Source: Palsa-504 sp963789225 | Lineage (GTDB): Bacteria > Actinomycetota > Actinomycetes > Streptosporangiales > Streptosporangiaceae | Direction: 5' to 3' | DNA: 64,000 bases | Assembly (NCBI GenBank): GCA_963789225.1 | Contig: CAWBKD010000046.1 | Coordinates: forward strand, 1,054,001 to 1,118,000 | Shown here: positions 1 to 7,969 of the stretch, one piece after another | How positions within the stretch are numbered: position 1 is the first letter of the stretch | Layout: each line of letters opens with the position of its first letter | Notes under the pieces: model-generated | Told to the model about the DNA's origin: nothing | Databases searched by the model: none | What the model saw: the letters and a program-made list of their open reading frames with translations, nothing else | Made by a program: the position numbers and the translations under genes

Positions 1-5
1 GGCCA

Positions 6-470
6 GTGCTTACTACGATACAACTCCTATATGTCTTCAATCTGGTTCTGCAATTCTTCTCATATGCCTACTGGTCCTACGGGAGTACCCGTAATTTCAG
101 TGCCGAGCTAACTCACCTTGACTCGTTTTACTTCGCTCTCGGTACTCTGACCACCGCTGGCACTGGAAACATATCTGCTATCAGCGAGACAGCCCGAAGG
201 TTCCAAACTTTCCAAATGCTAATAGACTTCGTGCTCATCGGCTTTGTTGTTGCTCTAATTGTTGCCCGATACTCTAGTTTTTTCCGCCGCCCGGAGGAAG
301 AACAAGACCGTCAATTCGGTCAGACTCTCAGCGATAGCGATGTTTTTCGGCGAATAGCTGAGTCCCGTCCTCCGAGAGCACGTAGTGCTAAACCTATCAA
401 TCGACCGGTACGTCGTCGTCCAAAACCATCCTGGCAACGGCGCCGCAGGAAACCGATCGGCCCCGGATAG
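6..470 (+). CDS. two-TM ion-channel pore-domain-like protein
   Basis: A hydrophobic stretch at residues 3-24 is followed by a re-entrant pore-like segment around residues 40-55 (LGTLTTAGTGN) and a second membrane helix at 72-87. This is the layout of the two-TM potassium-channel pore domain (Ion_trans_2). The usual GYG filter reads GTG here, so K+ selectivity is doubtful. The C-terminal 45 residues are strongly basic. The GTG at position 6 is the first start in the window and the frame is open to the left, so the protein may be N-terminally incomplete. Function is inferred from topology only. Confidence 0.5.
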   Translation: MLTTIQLLYVFNLVLQFFSYAYWSYGSTRNFSAELTHLDSFYFALGTLTTAGTGNISAISETARRFQTFQMLIDFVLIGFVVALIVARYSSFFRRPEEEQDRQFGQTLSDSDVFRRIAESRPPRARSAKPINRPVRRRPKPSWQRRRRKPIGPG

Positions 471-723
471 CATCCAGACCCCCATGGCCCGGGGCTGGAA
501 CGAAGGGGCCGCCGGACTGTCAACTAGGCCAGTAGGTCGGTACAGCAGTGAGGTACAGCAACCCACACACCGTCTGACAGTCCTGGGCAGTCGACCGCAG
601 CCATGCCAGGCTGCACTGTTGGACACCCGAGCAGGGTCGCGCCGGTAGTTTGCATCCAGATGCCCCGGCATGAATCGACGCTAGCCTGATGCCTCGCCTG
701 TTCATGTCGAGTACGGTCCTTAC

Positions 724-1353
724 ATGGACCTGGCCATCGCCATAATTAGCGCGCTCGCAGCGGTTGGCGCCGCGGTAGCTGCTTTTGGCTCCTGGACCGC
801 CGCCAAGGTGGCGAACAGGACGACTGCGGCCATGGCCGCTATCGAAGGAGGCCGGCGCCGCGACGAGCTGGCTCCAGATTTTGACATCACGTGCGTGGAG
901 CGAGCCACAGCTCCAGACTCTGCGGACCTGCGAGTATCCCTTAAACCCGGTCGGCTGGAATCGATCGATGACGTAACCATTACCATTCTCGACGAGGCCG
1001 ACCGGGATCACTGGGCCCGCGGTCTTCCAGATGGCGTGACCCAGGAGGAGGCTGAAGCGTTCGTCTGGGGACCATGGGAGTTCAATACAGGTGCTAGCGC
1101 GCAAGTCATCAGTAACAGGACCACCAGAGCGCGAAGCTACAACCTGATGACCGGCAAGAACTGGGATCTTTTGGGCCTGAGACGAACGCGAGCCGGTCAC
1201 TGGATGAGTGCAACCAGCCAGGACGCCTGGCGCAAGCAACATATGGATCAACCGCTGCGGCTGTTGATCCGCTGCCGCCAAGCGGGACAGGAGCCCTGGC
1301 TGCTATTGCGCGAGGTCACGACCAAACCAGAAGGTCCCTTCCTCGCCACTTGA
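724..1353 (+). CDS. hypothetical protein with N-terminal membrane anchor
   Basis: 209 residues. An N-terminal hydrophobic, Ala-rich helix (about residues 3-30) is followed by a basic stretch and a soluble domain with many Trp and acidic residues. The ATG at 724 is the first start in the frame. I do not recognise a domain. Proteins of this shape, one membrane helix plus a cytoplasmic domain, are common as unannotated cargo in actinobacterial islands. It stands alone, with about 250 bp of non-coding sequence on each side. Confidence 0.6.
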   Translation: MDLAIAIISALAAVGAAVAAFGSWTAAKVANRTTAAMAAIEGGRRRDELAPDFDITCVERATAPDSADLRVSLKPGRLESIDDVTITILDEADRDHWARGLPDGVTQEEAEAFVWGPWEFNTGASAQVISNRTTRARSYNLMTGKNWDLLGLRRTRAGHWMSATSQDAWRKQHMDQPLRLLIRCRQAGQEPWLLLREVTTKPEGPFLAT

Positions 1354-1546
1354 GCATGGCTATAGGTCTAGCCGTGCATGACGGTGTCGGTAGAAGTCAT
1401 TTCGGGATGACGACACTCCATGCGGACTATGGAGTGAGCCCCATAGCGCTGCGGCGAACGCGTGAGAATCTACGTCGCCGCGATTGGGCGGGTCACGGCT
1501 ATCGAGGGTGACATAGTGTACCAGCAGCCTAGAGTGTACTAGAGGA

Positions 1547-1563
1547 TACGATAGTTTATCGTA
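1547..1563. promoter_or_regulatory. palindrome upstream of GntR gene
   Basis: TACGATA (1547-1553) and TATCGTA (1557-1563) form a 7-bp inverted repeat with a 3-bp spacer, about 50 bp upstream of the GntR start. GntR regulators bind short palindromes and often their own promoters, so this is a candidate autoregulatory operator. Binding is inference. Confidence 0.45.
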
Positions 1564-1615
1564 CGTTTCTCGCGGACTCGCCCGGCTGCTATCGTGCGCC
1601 GTGTGGCGGGAACAG

Positions 1616-1849
1616 ATGACGATTGACCCGGACGGCGAGGTCGCGCCGTACCTTCAGCTCGCGGCCATCCTCAGGGCACAGATCGAATCCGGGGAGCTGG
1701 CCCAGGGTGCCAGGCTGCCGAGCATCATCACGCTCTCGGAGACCTACGGCATAGCGAGAGTCACCGCCCACAAGGCCCTGCGGTCCCTGGTTGACTCCGG
1801 CCTTGCCGTCGTCTCACCCGGTCGCGGCATGTACGTCCGCCGGACATAG
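1616..1849 (+). CDS. GntR-family winged-helix regulator, DNA-binding domain only
   Basis: About 77 residues that consist only of the GntR winged helix: APYLQLAAILRAQIESG, then LPSIITLSETYGIARVTAHKAL and the wing GLAVVSPGRGMYV. No effector-binding domain follows. Such single-domain GntR proteins are common in actinomycete plasmids and integrative elements (KorSA-like or YtrA-like), where they repress transfer or replication genes. ATG at 1616 is preferred because GGGA lies just upstream; a GTG at 1601 is in frame. A palindrome at 1547-1563 could be its operator. Confidence 0.8.
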   Translation: MTIDPDGEVAPYLQLAAILRAQIESGELAQGARLPSIITLSETYGIARVTAHKALRSLVDSGLAVVSPGRGMYVRRT

Positions 1850-1856
1850 GAGAAGA

Positions 1857-1889
1857 GGCCCGGTCCCCACGCAAGGCAGAGACCGGGCC
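1857..1889 (+). terminator. hairpin after the GntR gene
   Basis: GGCCCGGTC (1857-1865) pairs perfectly with GACCGGGCC (1881-1889) across a 15-nt loop, 8 nt after the GntR stop codon. There is no clear T-tract, so termination is likely but not certain. Confidence 0.5.
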
Positions 1890-2025
1890 GGGCCTGGTGG
1901 ACTTACGCAATACTCACTACCGGACAGGCCCGCCTGTGGGACTTTGACGCCCGTCTATTCGTCCGGTGGCTTCACAGGAATTGCAGCGGCTGGGACCGGA
2001 ACTCGATAGCCCGATCGAAGTGCCT

Positions 2026-2805
2026 CTAGTCCATGAAGCACCCGCAGCCGCCCCACTCGTACTCATCGAACAGCCCGGGTTCAGCCTGGAGGCGCTCCCG
2101 GAACTCCCGCAGCGTCATCGGGCGGGTCGTGCCCCCTCTGCGGTCCCGCAGGATGGCCACGTCCTTGCCGAGGTACTCGCGGAGTTCCTGTTCCTTGGCC
2201 TCGTGGTAGGCGTACCGCTCGGGGAAGGTTTCCAGCAGGTGCCGGAACTGTGCCTGGCCCGCCTTGACGCAGAACCCGCCGCAGTTGGCGTGCTGGAAGC
2301 CGAGTTCGTACAGGCGCGGCGGCTCGATCCCCCGGTCCCGGAGCATCTGCCGGATATCGGCCTTGTCCAGGTACGGCGGGTCGGCCATCGGCGCCTGGAC
2401 GTGGTAGGGCTCGTACTTGCGGATTACCGTGTCCAGCCGGTGGATCTCCGACCAGTCGATCCCGACGTAGACGGTCGTGTCCGCCGGGTCGCACTCCCGG
2501 GTCAGCCACTCCCGGGCGGGGGCTTGCTTGAGCAGGTGTGAGCAGTTCGCCTGCCTCGTGTTGCCGAGGAACCGCTTGTCGTGGAACACCTGCCAGATGT
2601 CGCGGCCCTCGTTCAGCCAGATGAGTTTCCCGCCGATGTCGGCAGCGGCCTCGTGCAGGAATCGGTAATTGTCCTCATCCTCCCCGGCATGAGGTGACGG
2701 GTTGCTGCCTTTGACATCAGCGAAGACGAGGAACACGTCATCGGTGCCGTGCTTATCGGCCACTCTCCGGGCGGCAGCCCATGATCCAGCGCCGGAAGAA
2801 AACAT
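2026..2805 (-). CDS. PP-loop ATPase, PAPS-reductase-like phage protein
   Basis: 259 residues. The N-terminus carries SSGAGS (residues 3-8), a variant of the SGGxDS pyrophosphate-binding loop of the adenine nucleotide alpha-hydrolase fold (PAPS reductase, QueC, DndC, TtcA). Two Cys clusters follow: NCGGFC in the second half and GGCGCF at the extreme C-terminus, suggesting a metal or Fe-S site. It is the last gene of the leftward operon, 39 bp after terminase. Phages often carry PAPS-reductase-like genes of unknown function. Because the operon also holds 7-deazaguanine genes, a role in DNA or nucleotide modification is possible but unproven. The start is forced: a stop lies 10 codons upstream and no other start codon intervenes. 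Confidence 0.7.
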   Translation of the reverse strand: MFSSGAGSWAAARRVADKHGTDDVFLVFADVKGSNPSPHAGEDEDNYRFLHEAAADIGGKLIWLNEGRDIWQVFHDKRFLGNTRQANCSHLLKQAPAREWLTRECDPADTTVYVGIDWSEIHRLDTVIRKYEPYHVQAPMADPPYLDKADIRQMLRDRGIEPPRLYELGFQHANCGGFCVKAGQAQFRHLLETFPERYAYHEAKEQELREYLGKDVAILRDRRGGTTRPMTLREFRERLQAEPGLFDEYEWGGCGCFMD

Positions 2806-2844
2806 GACGACATGCGGAACACAACCACGTCCTCATAGGGAGAA

Positions 2845-4575
2845 TCAGCGAAGGCCGCGCTTCCAGACGCCCAGATAGGAACCACGGGACCACCCGGGAT
2901 TCGACCCGGTGAACTTCTCCACCGTGGCAAAGAACTGATCCGGGGACTGGTAGCACCGAGGGCATTTCGGCAGGTGCCTCGGGTACAACTTCATGCACCT
3001 GTCGCATTTCCTCCCGTACGCCTCCGACCACCGGTTCTCAGCCGGCACGCTGGATATGGAGGATTCGCGCTCCGGTTCCGGGCTGCGCTTATAAAGGCAA
3101 TGAGGGCACTGCTGCATGTCCTTCTTCAGCGTGGCCTGACAGTTCTCGCAATAGGCCAGGCCATATGCGGACAGGTAGCTGCCCTGGGTGAGCCCTCTCA
3201 GTTCGGTTATCGCCCACACGTAGGCGTCGGCCCGGTCATCGGCCTGGACGCTGCGGTCCCCGTCCTTGGTTACCCCGCAGAGCTGGTCTTCGAGTTCGGT
3301 GAATTCACCGGGAGGGCCCACGTGGTGGATGCGGCCCTGTTCCATCAGGATGGCAATAGGCTCGGCCCGGATGAACTTGCCCCGCATCGCGTGCACCTTG
3401 CGGATGGAAAGGCCCGGGTCAACCGCCTTGAGAGCGGAATCCAGGTAATCCCCGCCCTGGTTGGACTCGCAGACGATCGTGTCGGCGCCGAACTCGCGGT
3501 AGGCGGCCACCGCGGTCCGCATCACCTGTTCCGGGGTGCCCTTGACGCTGCGATCGGCCAGCAGGTACGCATGCCCGTTGCCGTCCTCGGCCGCGACCAC
3601 GATCCCCGAGGCGTCCGACCGGGAGCCGGAGCGCATCGCCGGGTCGATGGCCACGACCACCCGGGCCAGGGATTCGGGGAGTTCTTCCTTACGCATCCTG
3701 GACCTGGCGATGATGTCCAGGGTGAAAAGCGCGCCCGCGGTGTCGTCAAGCAGCTCGCCCAGAAGCTCCTGCTTGTACAGCCTGGTCCCGCCGTACCGGA
3801 CTTCGAGTTCCCTGAGCCGCATCTTGGAGAAGAAGGGGTTCTCCATCGTCGCCGAGCGGGTGACGTGAATGCGGAATTCCGGGTTTTCCGCGTTCCGGAT
3901 CAGCTCCCGGATCAGTTTCGTCCGCCTGGGCGTCGTGGTGATCAGGAGTTTCGCGTCGCCCTGACGCAGGGAGGGCATCAGCCCGTCGTGGAAGAATTCT
4001 TCCTTCTCGATGGCGCACAGCTCATCGACCCACGCCCCGGAGAAGTTATGGCCTCGCGGGGAGTCTTCTTTCTCCGCGGAGCAGCCGATGATCATGCTGC
4101 CGTTGCGGAGCCTGATCTCCTGGTTGTTCCGGTTGTAATCCGCGATGTCCCCGGGCAGCGCGGCCTTCCGGATACCCGTGGAGCCTTCGATGCAGACCGA
4201 CCTGATATCACCGTAGGTCGGGGCGCAGATAGCCCAGTAAGTCCCGTCGTGGGCAAGGGCCTGTTCCAGAATCCAGTTAGCGGCCTGCCAGGTCTTACCT
4301 GTCCCCCTCCCGGACATGACCAGGTGCGTGGACCATTCCCTGTCGATAACCCCGGCTTGGCATTTCGGGTCATCGCACTGGTAGGTGATCCCGGTATCCG
4401 GGTGCGTCCACGGCAGGTGATGACCCGGGTCATCAGGCGGGAGTTGCTTGGCCCTGGCTGTTTCCCGCCACGGCCGGACTTTCAGGCCCTTCTTGTATTC
4501 CAGTTGCTCCTGGAATTGACGGAGCTTGAGCAGGTCATCGTCAGAGAAGTCTTGCCATCCGGGGGGAAGTGCCAC
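2845..4575 (-). CDS. terL: phage terminase large subunit with C-terminal zinc ribbons
   Basis: 576 residues. The ATPase domain has Walker A SGRGTGKT (88-95), Walker B with catalytic acid AWVDE (181-185) and coupling motif LITTTPRR (211-218). The nuclease domain has VVVAIDPA (D311), an acidic VCESNQGGD (about 368-376) and DDRADAY (446-452). It would cut and pump DNA into the procapsid. Unusual: after the nuclease come two Cys4 ribbons, CENC..CPHC (476-493) and CDRC..CPRC (524-541), making the protein longer than a typical TerL. A small structural-like gene precedes it by 9 bp. No portal gene follows, which is abnormal for a functional phage. Confidence 0.92.
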   Translation of the reverse strand: MALPPGWQDFSDDDLLKLRQFQEQLEYKKGLKVRPWRETARAKQLPPDDPGHHLPWTHPDTGITYQCDDPKCQAGVIDREWSTHLVMSGRGTGKTWQAANWILEQALAHDGTYWAICAPTYGDIRSVCIEGSTGIRKAALPGDIADYNRNNQEIRLRNGSMIIGCSAEKEDSPRGHNFSGAWVDELCAIEKEEFFHDGLMPSLRQGDAKLLITTTPRRTKLIRELIRNAENPEFRIHVTRSATMENPFFSKMRLRELEVRYGGTRLYKQELLGELLDDTAGALFTLDIIARSRMRKEELPESLARVVVAIDPAMRSGSRSDASGIVVAAEDGNGHAYLLADRSVKGTPEQVMRTAVAAYREFGADTIVCESNQGGDYLDSALKAVDPGLSIRKVHAMRGKFIRAEPIAILMEQGRIHHVGPPGEFTELEDQLCGVTKDGDRSVQADDRADAYVWAITELRGLTQGSYLSAYGLAYCENCQATLKKDMQQCPHCLYKRSPEPERESSISSVPAENRWSEAYGRKCDRCMKLYPRHLPKCPRCYQSPDQFFATVEKFTGSNPGWSRGSYLGVWKRGLR

Positions 4576-4584
4576 ACACCTCGC

Positions 4585-4857
4585 TCAGGCGGCAGTCGAG
4601 AGGAACCACCCGACGCTGAGCGTGGCCGCGGTGGTGCCGTTGGTGGCGTAGAGCTGGCGCCCGGCCGAGTCGGTGAACGTGGGGACGCCGAACGGGACCG
4701 TCGTCACCGGGAACCCGGAGGTGGTGGTGACCGTGCTGCCCGGCCCGACGTAGGCGGTCCCGGAAACCGTGGCCAGCACCAGCCTGCCCGCGCCGGGCGG
4801 AACGAGGATCAGGGGAACGGTGCCGGAAACCTGTACCTGGCCAGTGAGAAGTGCCAT
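4585..4857 (-). CDS. small beta-rich phage protein
   Basis: 90 residues starting at ATG 4857 (MALLTGQVQVSG). The sequence is rich in Gly, Thr and Val in short strand-like repeats and ends GWFLSTAA. It reads like a small phage structural or decoration protein, but no family is recognised. It lies 9 bp upstream of terL and 14 bp downstream of the TGT-like gene, in the same operon. The frame is open further upstream, but that part is the shadow of the neighbouring gene. Confidence 0.6.
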   Translation of the reverse strand: MALLTGQVQVSGTVPLILVPPGAGRLVLATVSGTAYVGPGSTVTTTSGFPVTTVPFGVPTFTDSAGRQLYATNGTTAATLSVGWFLSTAA

Positions 4858-4871
4858 ACGGCCTTTCGTGG

Positions 4872-5480
4872 TTAGTCGAATAGCGACGGCTGGTCCACCT
4901 CGTCCAGCCACCGGAGTAGCTGCGGGAGATTCTTCCGGGGGCCGTACGCGAGGAACGTCCCGTCCGCCGTGTCGCACCCGATCGAAGCGGCGTACTTCAG
5001 CCGGATGAAACTGTTCACGCGGCCCATATGGACGCGCTTGCCGTGCTCGATCGCGGTTGCGGTCAGCTTCTCCGCGGCAGGCCCGAGCTTCCATTCCGTG
5101 CCGCCGCCGAGGAACAGGCAATCGAACTCATCCCACGGGACGGCCATGTCCTCCAGCCCGTTCTGCGCCACCAGGGCGGCAGGCAGCCCGAGAGCCCTGA
5201 TCTTCGGGAAGACCGGCAGGGACAGGTCCAGGGTTCCAGCGGGATCGCAGAGGACATCGGGTGCGGTCGCGAACTCGCACAGCTCGGGGTTGTCCCGGCG
5301 AGCCAGCCATCCGAGGTAGAAGCCGTCGCCCTTGTAGTTCCCGGCGAACGACCCGTTGTCGGCGCACCACCGGACGCCCGGTTCGCGGTGGCCATCCCTC
5401 GGGGATGCGATCAGCCCTATCCGGCCGGCTCTCATCGCTGCCCGCGCGGGACCGGAACTTGCCGTGGCAAAATAGAACAC
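4872..5480 (-). CDS. TGT/DpdA-like 7-deazaguanine transglycosylase, phage type
   Basis: About 202 residues. The segments FYFATASSGPARAAM, WCADNGSF, APDVLCDP, FLGGGTEWKLG and VHMGRVNSFIRLKYAASIG fit a compact TIM-barrel protein of the tRNA-guanine transglycosylase superfamily. The DNGSF segment parallels the DSGGF motif of TGT, and the LGGG and MGRVNS segments parallel the base-binding and phosphate-binding loops. Small proteins of this type in actinophages are the DpdA2 group, which put preQ0 or derivatives into DNA. I place the start at GTG 5480 because the N-terminal FYFATAS looks conserved; GTG 5516 and ATG 5435 are alternatives. It overlaps the QueF-like gene upstream. Family assignment is from memory of motifs. 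Confidence 0.65.
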   Translation of the reverse strand: MFYFATASSGPARAAMRAGRIGLIASPRDGHREPGVRWCADNGSFAGNYKGDGFYLGWLARRDNPELCEFATAPDVLCDPAGTLDLSLPVFPKIRALGLPAALVAQNGLEDMAVPWDEFDCLFLGGGTEWKLGPAAEKLTATAIEHGKRVHMGRVNSFIRLKYAASIGCDTADGTFLAYGPRKNLPQLLRWLDEVDQPSLFD

Positions 5481-5731
5481 TGGGTGACTTCGACTTTCCA
5501 CGGGCCCGTCTGCCACCGGGTGATCACCCGCGAGCCGGGCGGGAGCAGGCCGGAGATGATCTTGGTGTAAACCTCATGGCTGACCGGGTGCGCGGACAGC
5601 CCGTCGATCTTCCGGGCCAGCTCGTGCAGCTCGGGCGCGTCACCGGGGATGATGACCGTCAGCGTGCCGTCGTCGGTTTCGTCCCGGTAAGGGCACTGCT
5701 TGGCGACCTGCCGGGTGAGCTTAACCGGCAC
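5432..5731 (-). CDS. QueF/QueF-L-like T-fold protein
   Basis: 99 residues. C13 and D20 are separated by seven residues, exactly as the catalytic Cys and Asp of QueF (C55 and D62 in Bacillus subtilis), within QCPYRDETDDGTLTV. A Glu lies in APELHEL (E34), and SHE (residues 51-53) matches the His-Glu pair of the QueF active site. The NADPH-binding ESKSxK motif of bacterial QueF is absent, and the length matches the single-domain archaeal QueF-Like enzyme that turns preQ0 into archaeosine. It may therefore convert preQ0, possibly in DNA, to an amidine or to preQ1. It overlaps the transporter gene by 11 bp and the TGT-like gene by about 49 bp. Confidence 0.6.
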   Translation of the reverse strand: MPVKLTRQVAKQCPYRDETDDGTLTVIIPGDAPELHELARKIDGLSAHPVSHEVYTKIISGLLPPGSRVITRWQTGPWKVEVTQCSILPRQVPVPRGQR

Positions 5732-6290
5732 ACGGTTCCGGCGATGCGGGCACTGCCAGCGGCCCGGTGCGCCTCAGCGACCAGGCAGCAGGCGCGGCCA
5801 CGAACTGGACCCAGATCTTGCCGAGGATCAGGCCGGCGACGGCGGCGAGCCCGGCGGGCAGGCCGGCCAGCTTCAGGAACAGCAGCGAGTCCGCCACTGC
5901 GGCGATGCATGCTGACGCGAACACCGCCTGGCCGAACCACCTGCGCTGCATGGGCGTGTACACCGCGAAGTCGCACGACTCGCTAACCAGGTAAGTGACC
6001 CCCGAGGCCACCGCGATGTGCGGCGAGGCGGTGAGCAGCGACACCAGGGCGCCGGCGATGATGGCCGCGATGCCCAGCCACCGGCCGCCGATCCGCTGGG
6101 TCACGTCCCGCGCCGGGAAGGACAAGCCTGCCGCCCACACCCCGGAGGGGGCCGTCAGCCCGAACCCGACCGGGGTCAGGTGGGTGCCCGGGGCGACCGG
6201 GATGCCCACGTGCGCGATCAGGAAGTTGGACAGGATGATGGCGCCCGCGTAGATGATGAACGCGGTGGCGGCCCAGGCGGCACGCGTCAC
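5721..6290 (-). CDS. VUT/YhhQ-family queuosine-precursor transporter-like protein
   Basis: 189 residues with about six membrane helices. The segment GVWAAGLSFPARDVTQRIGG followed by ASGVTYLVSESCDFAVYTPM is typical of the DUF165/VUT family, whose member YhhQ imports preQ0 and preQ1. Its place directly upstream of QueF-like and TGT-like genes, with ATGA overlap to the gene before it (6287-6290) and an 11-bp overlap with the next, indicates a role in supplying 7-deazaguanine precursors for DNA modification. Substrate is inferred from family and context. Confidence 0.75.
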   Translation of the reverse strand: MTRAAWAATAFIIYAGAIILSNFLIAHVGIPVAPGTHLTPVGFGLTAPSGVWAAGLSFPARDVTQRIGGRWLGIAAIIAGALVSLLTASPHIAVASGVTYLVSESCDFAVYTPMQRRWFGQAVFASACIAAVADSLLFLKLAGLPAGLAAVAGLILGKIWVQFVAAPAAWSLRRTGPLAVPASPEPCAG

Positions 6291-6868
6291 GTGTCACCAT
6301 CCGACAGCGGCCTGTCCAGTCCCCTGGTCGACGGACGCGACCAGCCGCCGTGAGCACTCCCGGGCGGGCCGAAGCCCAGGCTCCGAGGGTGAGGTGCCGC
6401 CGAGGGGGCCGGGGAATCCCCGGGGCCTAGGGGGAAGGCGTCCCGGTATGCCTTGCCCACAGGCCGGCACGGGTCCACCATCTCGAAAGGCCCGGGATTG
6501 AGCGGCTGGCTGGCCGGGAGGATCGTCACGTCCTCGTCAGGGCACGCAGCGAAGAGAGGGTTCAGCCTGTGCATCAGTTCCTCGTGCTGCTGCTCATGCC
6601 GGGCCATCCCGTCCCGGAACTCGGCAAGCAGCTTCTTGCTGCCCTTGCCCGCCACGTCGGAGGGCCGCTCGTCCTCGTCCTGGTCGTCGCGGTCCTCGTC
6701 ATCGTCATCGTCACGACGATGGCGGCGCATGCCCTCCACGTAGCCTCTGGCGTGGGCGTGCCAGGGCTCCTCTTCCCTGCCGTCATCCTTGTGAAGGACT
6801 GCCTCAGCCGCGCGCTTGCGGTTGATCTCGGCAACCCTGGCGTCCATGCCAGCCCGACCGGTAAGCAT
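6287..6868 (-). CDS. hypothetical acidic phage protein
   Basis: 193 residues, with a long Asp/Glu/Arg run near residues 50-68 (RRDDDDDEDRDD) and a Pro/Gly-rich C-terminus. Probably largely disordered apart from a short helical segment (KLLAEFRDGMARHEQQHEELMHRL). No family recognised. Its stop overlaps the transporter start (ATGA at 6287-6290), so translation is likely coupled. Confidence 0.6.
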   Translation of the reverse strand: MLTGRAGMDARVAEINRKRAAEAVLHKDDGREEEPWHAHARGYVEGMRRHRRDDDDDEDRDDQDEDERPSDVAGKGSKKLLAEFRDGMARHEQQHEELMHRLNPLFAACPDEDVTILPASQPLNPGPFEMVDPCRPVGKAYRDAFPLGPGDSPAPSAAPHPRSLGFGPPGSAHGGWSRPSTRGLDRPLSDGDT

Positions 6869-6869
6869 T

Positions 6870-7439
6870 TCAGACCCTCCCGTAAATGCCAGGACCTATA
6901 TTCAGCAGAGGGTCATGGTGCACGATCCCCTGGTCGCGTGCGGCACCGGACGGGAGCCACGTCTCGCGGGTACCGGAAAGGCGGTCATGCCGCTGCTTCT
7001 CCGCGCGCCTGAGCTGATCCGCCTTGTATGCCGCGTACCTGAGCTGATGGCACTCGGCCGCCAGCCCGGCAATCACGGTGTGAACGGAACCCGACGCCCG
7101 ATCGGCTTGCAGGATTCCGGGAGCAGCCATCGCCCCTTCGGTATCGCTCTCCATCTTGGCGAGCGCGGCGTGGTGCGCCTTGACTGCCGTTTTTTCCGCC
7201 CTGGCCGACTTGAAGATGCCCATGGTCCTGGCCTGCTGGACGACAGCAGCCCTTTCCGATTTGGGCATTTTCCTGTCCGCGACGGATGCCGGGAGGATGT
7301 TCCGGCGCTTGAGTTCATCCCTTAGCGGCTTGGGCAGCTTCTTCTTCTTGGTCTTCCCGGCTTTGACCACACGGCCTCTCTGTATGGATAACCAGGCGCG
7401 GCTTGCGCGCCAGGAGTACGTATTCTCTGTACTGGGCAC
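6870..7439 (-). CDS. hypothetical basic phage protein
   Basis: 189 residues, Lys/Arg-rich at the N-terminus (KAGKTKKKKLPKPLRDELKRR), then helical with many Ala. One base separates its stop from the next start. No family recognised; a nucleic-acid-binding role would fit the charge but is only a guess. An internal start around residue 26 cannot be excluded. Confidence 0.55.
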   Translation of the reverse strand: MPSTENTYSWRASRAWLSIQRGRVVKAGKTKKKKLPKPLRDELKRRNILPASVADRKMPKSERAAVVQQARTMGIFKSARAEKTAVKAHHAALAKMESDTEGAMAAPGILQADRASGSVHTVIAGLAAECHQLRYAAYKADQLRRAEKQRHDRLSGTRETWLPSGAARDQGIVHHDPLLNIGPGIYGRV

Positions 7440-7514
7440 GGATGGGAACGATAAGTGACATGATGAATGACTGGGATAAATGTAGTCAGCGGAATGTCCG
7501 TAGGACTTCTGTGA

Positions 7515-7751
7515 TTAGCGGACAGGGATATCGTCTCTGATGGCGTTCGCCAGCAGCCCGATGAGTTCCTTCACCTCGGCGCCGGAAAGGCGGACAGCAG
7601 CCACCCGCCTGCCGCCCTTCCTGATCTCCACGTCAGTGCAATCCCGGAAATGCCCCTCCCGGACACCCTGGAACTTGCCGATGAAGACCGTCTGGCCTAT
7701 GTCACCGATAGGAAGATATGCATCCCGCACAAACTCAGCTCTCGTAGGCAC
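7515..7751 (-). CDS. hypothetical small protein
   Basis: 78 residues from GTG 7751, which lies inside the last codons of the upstream HTH gene (17-bp overlap). The sequence has beta-strand character (TVFIGKFQG, DVEIRKGGRRVAAVRL) followed by an amphipathic helix. No family recognised. Confidence 0.55.
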   Translation of the reverse strand: MPTRAEFVRDAYLPIGDIGQTVFIGKFQGVREGHFRDCTDVEIRKGGRRVAAVRLSGAEVKELIGLLANAIRDDIPVR

Positions 7752-7965
7752 TGATGACGATGATTCCGGGATCAGGCACCACCTGATCACCCGTGCGGAT
7801 ATTCTCCGCGACGTACTGCTCTACGTCCTCCGGACGTATTTTCTCTCGCTTCCCCACCAGCACCACCGGCAGGAAACCGTTCTTGATGAGCTGTTCCACC
7901 GACCAGACCGAAGTGTGAAGCTGCGCCGCAACTTCTTTTTTCGTCATGAGCGGCGAAATGCTCAT
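7735..7965 (-). CDS. AlpA/excisionase-like helix-turn-helix protein
   Basis: 76 residues. MTKKEVAAQLHTSVWSVEQL, NGFLPVVLVGKREKIRPEDVEQYV is the MerR/AlpA-like HTH_17 layout found in excisionases and small phage regulators: a helix-turn-helix followed by a wing with a conserved basic residue. It could be the directionality factor for the serine integrase at 35.6-37.1 kb, or a local repressor; distance makes the first only a possibility. Confidence 0.7.
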   Translation of the reverse strand: MSISPLMTKKEVAAQLHTSVWSVEQLIKNGFLPVVLVGKREKIRPEDVEQYVAENIRTGDQVVPDPGIIVISAYES

Positions 7966-7969
7966 CGCC

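Noticed and set aside
2974..4875. 633-codon rightward open frame opposite terL
   Set aside because: Pro/Gly/Arg/Val-rich antisense shadow of the terminase gene; no start signal or domain.
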